From contig DAOWHI010000012.1 in the NCBI GenBank assembly GCA_030641505.1, positions 1 to 5,109 of the forward strand: 5,109 bases of DNA, in the 5' to 3' direction. The translations under genes and the position numbers were made by a program. Each line of letters starts with the position of its first letter. Position 1 is the first letter of the stretch. The notes beneath the pieces are model-generated. The model saw nothing but the letters and a program-made list of their open reading frames with translations. It was not told where the DNA came from and did not search any database. The stretch comes from Gemmatimonadota bacterium (GTDB lineage: Bacteria > Gemmatimonadota > Gemmatimonadetes > JACCXV01 > JAHWKZ01). Below, piece by piece: positions 1 through 5,109 of the stretch.

Positions 1-901
1 TCAGCTGCTTGGAGATCTTGTGCCGCGGGTGGGCGAGGAGGAACGGCTCGCCAGCGCGGACCGCCCGCGCCACGCGCCGGTTTTCCGGTATCACGCCGAG
101 CGCCTGGCAAACGAGGTCGAGATTATCCTCGAGCACCGATCGGAACCGCGTCAGGAACTGCCGGTCCCGACGACTGCGAGCCCGGTTCAGCACCAGCAGC
201 GGTGTGTTCTCCTGCAGGATCCCGGTCACCTCCGGTCGAACCGACGGAAACTCGGCCCGCAGGCTGTCGACCAACCCGGTGATCGTACGATCCCGGACCT
301 CGATCACCGTTCCCGCCGAGCGATAGTGATCGAGAATGAAATGCATGATCTCCTTCCGATCGCGGAACTCGGTCAACAATCGCCGCAGCAAGTAGTTCTT
401 GAGGAATCCGTACGCGTTGTGAAACGCTGTCGCCTCAGGGTTCGTCACCACCAGCTTGATGTCGCCGAGGAAGAAGAAATCGAGAGTCGGCGGCGCGCTC
501 CCCGCCGGCAGGTCGAGCAACACGTAATCGGCGTCCAACCCCACCAGCGCCCGGATCAGATCGAGCTTGCGGTCGCGCAGAGGATCCACGGCGGTGATCA
601 AGTCGAATGACCCAGCCACGTAACGCAGGTTGTCGAGTTGGGTCGGCTGTGAGATCGCGTCCAGGTTGTCGGCCCGGCCATCGAGGAAGTCAGCCAGCTC
701 GCGGTCGGGCAGCGACTCGCCGAGGAAGAGATTGAGGTTGGATCCGCCGAAATCGAGATCGACGGCTGCCACGCGGCGTCCGATGGTGGCTCCGCGCTGG
801 GCCAGCGCCAACGCCAGGTTGGCCGCTAGAAACGACTTTCCGACCCCACCTTTGCCACCGCCGATCGCGACGATGACCGGCCCCGGACGGGGGTCAGGCA
901 T
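1..901 (-). CDS. MinD/FlhG/ParA-like P-loop ATPase (3' end outside window)
   Basis: The reading frame is open from ATG at 901 to the left edge (300 codons, no stop), so the C-terminus is missing. Visible motifs: deviant Walker A GGGKGGVGKS at residues 14-23 with the signature first lysine K17; the switch I-like block VDLDFGGSNLN at 47-57; Walker B VLLDLPAGS at 127-135; and NRARSRRD at 239-246, the usual nucleotide-base region of MinD proteins. Between the VTNPEATAFHNAYGFLKNY block (152-170) and that NR motif lie about 70 extra residues absent from classical MinD. From memory this matches a MinD/ParA group common in delta-proteobacteria and related to FlhG. Family members dimerise with ATP and position partners at membranes, poles or the nucleoid; a cytosolic/peripheral-membrane location is inferred. 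No Shine-Dalgarno sequence precedes the ATG, which sits six bases after the upstream stop, so translation probably depends on coupling. Whether a membrane-targeting helix exists at the C-terminus cannot be seen. Confidence 0.93.
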   Translation of the reverse strand, partial: MPDPRPGPVIVAIGGGKGGVGKSFLAANLALALAQRGATIGRRVAAVDLDFGGSNLNLFLGESLPDRELADFLDGRADNLDAISQPTQLDNLRYVAGSFDLITAVDPLRDRKLDLIRALVGLDADYVLLDLPAGSAPPTLDFFFLGDIKLVVTNPEATAFHNAYGFLKNYLLRRLLTEFRDRKEIMHFILDHYRSAGTVIEVRDRTITGLVDSLRAEFPSVRPEVTGILQENTPLLVLNRARSRRDRQFLTRFRSVLEDNLDLVCQALGVIPENRRVARAVRAGEPFLLAHPRHKISKQL

Positions 902-907
902 GGAGGA

Positions 908-3274
908 TCAAACGGCGTCGGCTTCGCTATCCAGAGATGGCATCAAGTGACCGATCGTTTCGGTCAGTGACTGCACGATGGTTGAATCCAGCGTGTATTG
1001 TCCTAGAATCTGTAGTCGCGAGAGCGCCTCGCCAAGCGCCAGGTGCTCACGGAACGGTCGCGGATGTGTCAGCGCCTCGAGGGTGTCGCACACCGCCAAG
1101 ACGCGAGCGCCGGGATCGATCGTCTCACCCGACATCCCCTCCGGATACCCGGTTCCATCCATTCGCTCGTGCTCCTCGAGGACCATGCGCGCGATGTCGC
1201 CTGTCATTCCGGTGATCTCTTGGAGTCGCTCGTACCCCTTTTCCGGGTGCTGACGAATGGCGGTGTCAAACAGCTTCGGGGGCAGTCGCATATCGCTGTC
1301 CCAGTTCTCGCGGGTCTTCGCCATTCCGATATCATGCAGCATGGCCGCCGTGCCGACGTCGATGATATCGGTCAAAGTCGTTTCGAGCTGATCGGCGGCC
1401 AGTATTGCGAGGATCGCCACGTTGACGTGGTGCCGCTCGAAGTACTCGTCCTCGACCGGATTGAAAACCTCACGCAACAGCGGCTCGGGGTCGTCGCGTA
1501 GAATCTCCAGCAGATCGTACAGCGCATAACGGATCTTCCCCAAGTCGATGTCTGAACCGAGGTTCTCGGTCGCCATCACGTGGCGCGCGATCATCAGCGC
1601 GTTCTCGTATGGCGTTCCGGTGAACTCTAGCTCGGCTACCGCTGTCGCCACGGGCTCGGCCTGTGTCACTGGGGCCGGTGCCGTAGGCTTCACCGCCGGC
1701 GGTGGAGCGTCGATCGGTAGCGCCTCTGCTTCGAGCACCGGCGGCTCGGGGGCGGTTTCCATCGGCGGCTCCGGTTCGATCGGTGGCTCGAGTTCGATCG
1801 GTGGTTCCGGTTCCATCTCGAGCTCGACTGACGGTTCCTCTGCCGTGACCTCCTCGATCAACTCCGGCTCGGGTTCCACGACCAATTCCGGCTCGGGCTC
1901 CGCGACCGGCTCAGGCTCGGGCTCCGCGACCAACTCCGGCTCGGGCTCCGCGACCGGCGCAGGCTCGGGTTCCGCGACCAACTCCGGCTCCACGAACGGT
2001 TCCGGCTCCGTTTCGATCGCGGGTTCCGCGACCGGCGCAGGCTCAGCCGTAGCTTCGGCGGTGAGCTCCGCCAACCCCGTCGCGTCAGGCGAAAGGAAAT
2101 CCTCGTCCAGCGGAATCAACGCCCCGGCGGCGCGGCGCTTCTCAACCATTCGTTCGCGATCGGCCTGTACGCTGTCCCGGAGCGCCAACAGACCGCTCGG
2201 GAACGGCAGACCGGCCGACACCAGCATCGCCATCGCTGGCTGGTCAGCGTAGAGCGCCTGCGTCATCGCGCACGGGGCTGCCTCCTCCCAAGCCGACTCG
2301 ACCAACTGGTCGAACCGCAAGCGGCCCTCGGCCTCCAACCACGGACGCGGGGCACGAACGACGGGCAGGATCGCCTGCGCATCGCTCCACCCAAACCCCT
2401 CGGGCTGCCAGTTCACCCCAGCATCGGTCATCCGCGTGTGCCAGTTGTCACCCTTGGTGAGCATCTCGCGCGACAGCTCGACTTCCCGCCAACCCACGAA
2501 GCCCGGCGCCGACAGGTGCTTGACGAGGGCACTCCGGCTGAGGCCCAGAATCGGTTCGGCAGCGTCTCCGCCGACTAACTCGAACAACCCGAGCAATCTC
2601 TCCAACACGCGGTTGGCTTCCTGATCGGCCCGCATCCCAAGACCCTCGGATGGCTGAACCACCAGCACGCTCGTCGACGGGGCTTGAAGCACACCGTTCA
2701 GCGCGACCAAACCCAATGCCCGTTCGTCGGGACCCGACTGCAGGCCGGGCAGTCGCGTTACAGCCAACCGACCGACATTCGGTGCAAGGGTTTCGAGTTG
2801 GTCCAGCAACGTGCCGAGCAGTGCGCCGGCGTGCGTGCTGATGTTGGCGACAACGACGAACAGATCACAATCGGCATCATTCGCCAACGCCGTCGAAACC
2901 GTTTTGTCGGCGCACAGTGCTTCCGCCGCTTGGTTATAGTCGACGGCCACACGACCCGTCATGTCGATCCGGTGCCGACGTGCCGCGTCGATCTGCGCAT
3001 GCTCGACCGCGGGGCCTAGATCGATCGCCCGAGCGTTGAGTCCGCTGTTCGAAAAGAGCTCGGCCGCCCGGGTTCCCCACTCACCGAGACCGATCACCTG
3101 GATTCGCAGATCCGTCTTCACCGTCTGAGCTGGTTGCTGTGAATCCGTAGCTTGCTCGCTCGATCCGTCGGTCCGATGGTCGCCGTCAGTGCGGGTCACA
3201 TTCTCCTCATCTTCGGTTGATTCCGTGACCGTGCCGGTCTCGGATCGTCCGCCAGGCGTGTTGCTGGGCTGCAT
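908..3274 (-). CDS. FtsZ/tubulin-like (degenerate) - PE-rich linker - HD-GYP fusion protein
   Basis: This 788-residue protein has four parts. Residues 1-53 are polar, acidic and probably disordered. Residues 56-373 follow the FtsZ/tubulin pattern in order: RIQVIGLGEWGT (57-68) as first strand and loop, CDLFVVVAN (136-144) at the place of the glycine signature loop, TSVLVVQPSE (201-210), then a block around 242-262 matching the FtsZ catalytic-loop helix, and a C-terminal subdomain ending with LVSAGL. The GGGTGTG signature and the T7 loop aspartates are absent, so GTP hydrolysis is unlikely. Residues 408-533 are Pro-Glu repeats. Residues 553-778 are an HD-GYP domain with H615, H647-D648, H676, E701-H702-E703, DGTGYP (706-711) and D730; the family hydrolyses or senses cyclic-di-GMP. 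I chose ATG at 3274 because GGAGG lies five bases upstream; a GTG at 3310 would add 12 residues but has no such site. The MinD-like gene follows six bases after the stop. A Rossmann domain is an alternative for the N-terminus, since GLGEWG also fits GxGxxG. The HD-GYP call is secure, the FtsZ-like call fairly so. Confidence 0.9.
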   Translation of the reverse strand: MQPSNTPGGRSETGTVTESTEDEENVTRTDGDHRTDGSSEQATDSQQPAQTVKTDLRIQVIGLGEWGTRAAELFSNSGLNARAIDLGPAVEHAQIDAARRHRIDMTGRVAVDYNQAAEALCADKTVSTALANDADCDLFVVVANISTHAGALLGTLLDQLETLAPNVGRLAVTRLPGLQSGPDERALGLVALNGVLQAPSTSVLVVQPSEGLGMRADQEANRVLERLLGLFELVGGDAAEPILGLSRSALVKHLSAPGFVGWREVELSREMLTKGDNWHTRMTDAGVNWQPEGFGWSDAQAILPVVRAPRPWLEAEGRLRFDQLVESAWEEAAPCAMTQALYADQPAMAMLVSAGLPFPSGLLALRDSVQADRERMVEKRRAAGALIPLDEDFLSPDATGLAELTAEATAEPAPVAEPAIETEPEPFVEPELVAEPEPAPVAEPEPELVAEPEPEPVAEPEPELVVEPEPELIEEVTAEEPSVELEMEPEPPIELEPPIEPEPPMETAPEPPVLEAEALPIDAPPPAVKPTAPAPVTQAEPVATAVAELEFTGTPYENALMIARHVMATENLGSDIDLGKIRYALYDLLEILRDDPEPLLREVFNPVEDEYFERHHVNVAILAILAADQLETTLTDIIDVGTAAMLHDIGMAKTRENWDSDMRLPPKLFDTAIRQHPEKGYERLQEITGMTGDIARMVLEEHERMDGTGYPEGMSGETIDPGARVLAVCDTLEALTHPRPFREHLALGEALSRLQILGQYTLDSTIVQSLTETIGHLMPSLDSEADAV
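1757..1810. repeat. Three tandem 18-bp repeats coding a 6-residue EPP(I/M)E unit
   Basis: Three adjacent 18-base units start at 1757, 1775 and 1793 on the plus strand, each opening with TTC(C/G)ATCGG. On the coding strand they give a six-residue unit of the type EPPIEP, EPPIEL or EPPMET. This is a second, differently sized repeat within the same acidic linker, distinct from the 24-bp array. Confidence 0.8.
1866..1985. repeat. Five tandem 24-bp repeats coding an 8-residue EPEPELVA-type unit
   Basis: On the plus strand a unit beginning GGCTCGGG recurs with near-identity at 1866, 1890, 1914, 1938 and 1962, exactly 24 bases apart, and a diverged sixth copy starts at 1986. Each unit encodes eight residues of the linker, varying between EPEPELVA, EPEPEPVA, EPEPELVV and EPEPELIE. 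The multiple-of-three period keeps the frame if copies are gained or lost. Confidence 0.9.
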
Positions 3275-3279
3275 AACTG

Positions 3280-3284
3280 CCTCC
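3280..3284 (-). promoter_or_regulatory. Shine-Dalgarno site deciding the start of the FtsZ-like/HD-GYP gene
   Basis: On the minus strand GGAGG stands five bases before the ATG at 3274 (GGAGGCAGTTATG). The alternative GTG at 3310 is simply the first possible start after an in-frame TAG at 3311-3313 and has no purine-rich site upstream. The ATG is therefore the preferred start. Confidence 0.75.
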
Positions 3285-3347
3285 GATCGATCGCTCGGCC
3301 ATGCCGACACCTATAGGTCGGCAGCCCAAGCGGCTCGCACGATATCG

Positions 3348-3359
3348 CCGTGGCCACGG
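3348..3359. promoter_or_regulatory. 12-bp perfect palindrome, possible operator
   Basis: CCGTGGCCACGG is a perfect inverted repeat with no spacer, lying about 80 bases downstream of the putative -10 element and 74 bases before the ATG at 3274. Adjacent CGATATCG at 3340-3347 is also palindromic. Either could bind a dimeric regulator, but short palindromes are common by chance in GC-rich DNA, so no regulator is proposed. Confidence 0.25.
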
Positions 3360-3437
3360 GCTTGCGGTGTTGACTGTGTCTCGATTTGGCGCGTGAGAGC
3401 GATCGTTACCCGCACGGTGGTCACGCCTCGCATTTGG

Positions 3438-3467
3438 ATTTTACACGGGTCGTGCTGCTCCCGACAA
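3438..3467 (-). promoter_or_regulatory. Putative sigma-70-type promoter for the FtsZ-like/HD-GYP and MinD-like genes
   Basis: On the minus strand TTGTCG (3462-3467, four of six to consensus) and TAAAAT (3438-3443, five of six) are separated by 18 bases. This is the most AT-rich spot in the gap between the RNase stop and the ATG at 3274, and it would leave a leader of roughly 155 bases. The match is suggestive only; the host's sigma-factor preferences are unknown. Confidence 0.4.
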
Positions 3468-3508
3468 GACGCCTCACGTGATGTCGTAGCCGCTTCCCGC
3501 ACAACAGC

Positions 3509-4906
3509 TTACACGTCGTGAAACTCACCCGGGTGCGGTACGGCCACCTGGGCGCATCCGTTTTCCTGCAAGCGCTGGGCCAGAGCGAGCGCCTGGGGCT
3601 CCTCGCCGTGCACGAGGAAGATGTTGTCGGGGGCCGGGTTACAGCCACCGGCGAACCCGATCAGGCCGTCCCGATCGGCATGGCCGGAGAAGGCTCGTAT
3701 GTCGACGATCTCGGCGTCCACAAGCACGTCGACGCCAAAGATCCTGACCTCGGGCTGATGCTCGATCAGCCGGCGGCCGAGAGTGTTCTTGGCCTGGAAA
3801 CCGACGATCAGCACCGTGTTCCGTTCGTCTTCGAGGTTGTTCCGCAAGTGATGAACGATGCGGCCGGCATCGCACATCCCCGATCCGGCGATGATGATGC
3901 TCGGTTCCTCTTCGTAGTTGAGCGCCTTTGAGTCTGACACCTCGCTGATGTAGCGCATGGTGCGGAACCCGAACGGGTCGACGTCCTCCCAGAACGTACG
4001 CGCGTCGACATCGAAGTACTCAAGGTGGAGCTTGAAGATCTCGGTAATGTTGATGGTGAGCGGGCTGTCGATGTAGATGGGTATGACAGGAATCTTCTTC
4101 TCGATCAATAAACGGTGAAGCAGATAGAGCACCGTCTGTGCGCGCTCGAGCGCGAACGCGGGGATCAATACCTTGCCGCCGCGCTTGACCGTGCGGTTTA
4201 CTATTTCGGCCAGCTTGTCCTTGCCGCTGCGCGGCTCATGCAGCCGGTCGCCGTAGGTCGATTCCATGATCAGGACGTCGATGTCTTCGACGAACTGCGG
4301 GTCGCGTAACAGCGGTGTGTTCGGCCGACCAAGGTCGCCAGTAAAGCAAATCCGCTTTTTTTCCGAGTTGGTCTCGATATCGAGGATCGTGATCGCGGAC
4401 CCTAGCACGTGACCGGCGTCACGTAGTTCGAGCCGGATTCCGGGCGCCAACATCATGGGCGCCTCGTAGTTCACGCTCACGAAGTTTCCCATCGCCGCGA
4501 CCGCATCCTCCTCGGTGTACAGGGGCTGGATCTCGGGCTCGGTGCGACCTCGGATGCGGCGGTTGTAATAATCCGCGTCCCGCTCGTGGATGCGGCCCGA
4601 ATCGCGTAACATGGCCGCGCACAAGTCGCGCGTCGCGTGGGTGGTGTAGATCGGCCCCCGATATCCCTGCTTGACCAGCGACGGGATGTTTCCGCTGTGA
4701 TCGATATGGGCGTGAGACAGCACCATGCAATCGATACCGGTGACATCAAAAGGCAGGGAGCGGTTCTTCTCTTCAGCTTCCTTGCGCCGGCCTTGATACA
4801 GTCCACAGTCTAGAAGCACGCGTTTCCCGGCCGCTTCGATGACGTGCATCGAGCCGGTGACGGTACGCGCCGCGCCAAAGAAGAAGATCCGGAGTCTCGA
4901 GTTCAC
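3509..4906 (-). CDS. Metallo-beta-lactamase/beta-CASP RNase (RNA-processing exonuclease/endonuclease family)
   Basis: The 465-residue protein is full length for bacterial beta-CASP nucleases of the CPSF73-like type, which cleave RNA using two zinc ions in the cytosol. The opening FFGAARTVTGSMHVI (8-22) is typical. Metal-ligand motifs are all present: D33 in LLDCG, HAHIDH at 65-70, H166 in DAGHVLGS, D191 in FTGDLGR. The beta-CASP motifs follow: A, E215 in ESTYGD; B, H409 in SGHAD; C, H433 in LVHGE. The block IIIAGSGMCDAGRI (337-350) and VGFQAKNTLGRRL (368-380) fit the RNA-specificity region. No signal peptide or extra KH-like C-terminal domain is seen, unlike RNase J. The GTG start at 4906 overlaps the stop of the phosphorylase gene by four bases, without a clear Shine-Dalgarno site, implying translational coupling. 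The active site looks intact. Whether it prefers endo- or exonucleolytic cleavage cannot be told from sequence. Confidence 0.95.
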   Translation of the reverse strand: MNSRLRIFFFGAARTVTGSMHVIEAAGKRVLLDCGLYQGRRKEAEEKNRSLPFDVTGIDCMVLSHAHIDHSGNIPSLVKQGYRGPIYTTHATRDLCAAMLRDSGRIHERDADYYNRRIRGRTEPEIQPLYTEEDAVAAMGNFVSVNYEAPMMLAPGIRLELRDAGHVLGSAITILDIETNSEKKRICFTGDLGRPNTPLLRDPQFVEDIDVLIMESTYGDRLHEPRSGKDKLAEIVNRTVKRGGKVLIPAFALERAQTVLYLLHRLLIEKKIPVIPIYIDSPLTINITEIFKLHLEYFDVDARTFWEDVDPFGFRTMRYISEVSDSKALNYEEEPSIIIAGSGMCDAGRIVHHLRNNLEDERNTVLIVGFQAKNTLGRRLIEHQPEVRIFGVDVLVDAEIVDIRAFSGHADRDGLIGFAGGCNPAPDNIFLVHGEEPQALALAQRLQENGCAQVAVPHPGEFHDV

Positions 4907-5109
4907 GCTGTTTGTGAACGGCTCGTCGCGGATCGCACGAACGCCCGCACCAACCGCTCGAACTGCGGTCGAGCGCTCGCCGCCGCCTCCGTCACCTCAT
5001 CGTGGTCTAAATGCTCGGCGGTCAATCCGGTGGCGTAGTTGGTCAACAACGAAACACCCACTACCGGGAGACCGAGCTCGGCGGCAGCGATCACCTCGGC
5101 GACGGTCGA
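4903..5109 (-). CDS. punA: Purine nucleoside phosphorylase, C-terminal part (5' end outside window)
   Basis: The last 68 codons are present, ending with TGA at 4903-4905; the frame is open to the right edge. The visible protein starts STVAEVIAAAELG and continues GVSLLTNYATG, closely following the C-terminal part of trimeric purine nucleoside phosphorylases (human STVPEVI and SLITN). The serine that helps bind phosphate and the base-binding Asn of the TN motif are spaced exactly as in the human enzyme (S220, N243). Asn rather than Asp at the latter site fits 6-oxopurine nucleosides (inosine, guanosine) and argues against methylthioadenosine phosphorylase. The enzyme releases free base and ribose-1-phosphate for purine salvage in the cytosol. 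The catalytic centre upstream of these residues lies outside the window. The symbol follows the trimeric Bacillus-type naming and could differ in this lineage. Coupling to the downstream RNase gene by a GTGA overlap suggests one transcript. Confidence 0.88.
   Translation of the reverse strand, partial: STVAEVIAAAELGLPVVGVSLLTNYATGLTAEHLDHDEVTEAAASARPQFERLVRAFVRSATSRSQTA

Larger units (their letters stand above)
1676..2053 (-). other. Pro-Glu-rich disordered linker inside the fusion protein
   Basis: This stretch encodes residues 408-533 of the fusion protein, dominated by Glu, Pro, Ala and Val with almost no aromatic or basic residues. It is strongly acidic and should be extended or disordered, separating the FtsZ-like domain from the HD-GYP domain. 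Bacterial FtsZ proteins also carry a disordered C-terminal linker after the globular domain, so the position is analogous; that analogy is inference. Confidence 0.85.
3275..3508. other. Intergenic region between the RNase gene and the FtsZ-like/HD-GYP gene
   Basis: These 234 bases hold the putative promoter at 3438-3467, a 12-base perfect palindrome CCGTGGCCACGG at 3348-3359, an 8-base palindrome CGATATCG at 3340-3347 directly abutting it, and a 10-base palindrome CGATCGATCG at 3284-3293 next to the ribosome binding site. I see no GC stem followed by a T-tract on either strand, hence no clear intrinsic terminator for the RNase gene, and no recognised riboswitch. A small minus-strand frame (3311-3502) has no ribosome binding site and I do not call it. 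Confidence 0.6.

Noticed and set aside
20..610. Plus-strand 196-residue frame
   Set aside because: Antisense to the MinD-like ATPase, whose Walker B and later motifs read cleanly on the minus strand; the Arg/Gln/Val-rich product resembles no family.
57..901. NifH/BchL- or plasmid ParA-type identity for the left-hand ATPase
   Set aside because: The visible region shows no NifH-type cysteine pattern or plasmid ParB partner, and the extra segment between the NPE and NR motifs better fits the MinD/FlhG-like group.
1548..2252. Plus-strand 234-residue Gly/Ser-rich frame
   Set aside because: It lies antisense to the Pro-Glu repeat linker; its Gly-Ser repeats are the mirror of GAG/CCG-type codons on the real coding strand, and it has no domain or independent support.
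3274..3310. GTG at 3310 as start of the FtsZ-like/HD-GYP gene
   Set aside because: It directly follows an in-frame TAG and lacks a Shine-Dalgarno site, whereas the ATG at 3274 has GGAGG at five bases.
3311..3502. Minus-strand 63-residue frame filling the intergenic gap
   Set aside because: It has a GTG start without a ribosome binding site, an Arg/Thr/Ala-rich product of no recognised family, and it overlaps the likely promoter; most likely a chance open frame.
3455..3508. Possible intrinsic terminator after the RNase gene
   Set aside because: Only weak 4-bp CGGG/CCCG pairing is visible and no T-tract follows, so no terminator is called.
3518..3931. Plus-strand 137-residue frame opposite the RNase C-terminus
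   Set aside because: Fully antisense to conserved beta-CASP motifs B and C of the RNase; open by GC bias.
4419..4806. Two overlapping minus-strand frames (103 and 109 residues) inside the RNase gene
   Set aside because: They are out-of-frame shadows of the HAHIDH-containing region and carry no motif of their own.

Overview
The window is GC-rich (visibly about 60% or more) and compactly coded, and everything convincing reads on the minus strand. I see no rRNA, tRNA, CRISPR array, insertion sequence or phage gene. The gene set (a trimeric-type purine nucleoside phosphorylase, a beta-CASP RNase, an HD-GYP protein and a MinD/FlhG-like ATPase of the kind I associate with delta-proteobacteria-like lineages) suggests the chromosome of a GC-rich, probably Gram-negative, environmental bacterium. 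Myxococcota/Desulfobacterota-like, Gemmatimonadota or a related uncultured phylum are candidates, but the lineage is inference only.

Layout in the direction of transcription (right to left). (1) 4903-5109: the last 68 codons of a purine nucleoside phosphorylase, whose start lies outside the window. (2) 3509-4906: a complete 465-residue metallo-beta-lactamase/beta-CASP RNase with all its metal ligands; its GTG start overlaps the upstream stop by four bases (GTGA), so genes 1 and 2 look translationally coupled. (3) 3275-3508: a 234-base intergenic stretch with a plausible minus-strand promoter and two small palindromes. (4) 908-3274: an unusual 788-residue fusion with a tubulin/FtsZ-like N-terminal half that appears to have lost its GTP-binding and catalytic signatures, a Pro-Glu-rich repeat linker, and a C-terminal HD-GYP domain (cyclic-di-GMP phosphodiesterase family). 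(5) 1-901: a MinD/FlhG/ParA-like ATPase with an intact deviant Walker A motif, starting six bases after the stop of gene 4 and running off the left edge.

How the genes may work together: genes 1 and 2 are housekeeping nucleotide/RNA metabolism (purine salvage and RNA processing or decay). Genes 4 and 5 look like a separate two-gene transcription unit. It joins an FtsZ-like scaffold, a cyclic-di-GMP-type effector or enzyme domain and a membrane- or pole-targeting MinD-class ATPase. This is the candidate for an undescribed system: a positioning or polarity module in which a non-catalytic FtsZ-like domain is physically tied to second-messenger turnover. The domain calls rest on motif and pattern reading and the functional model is inference.
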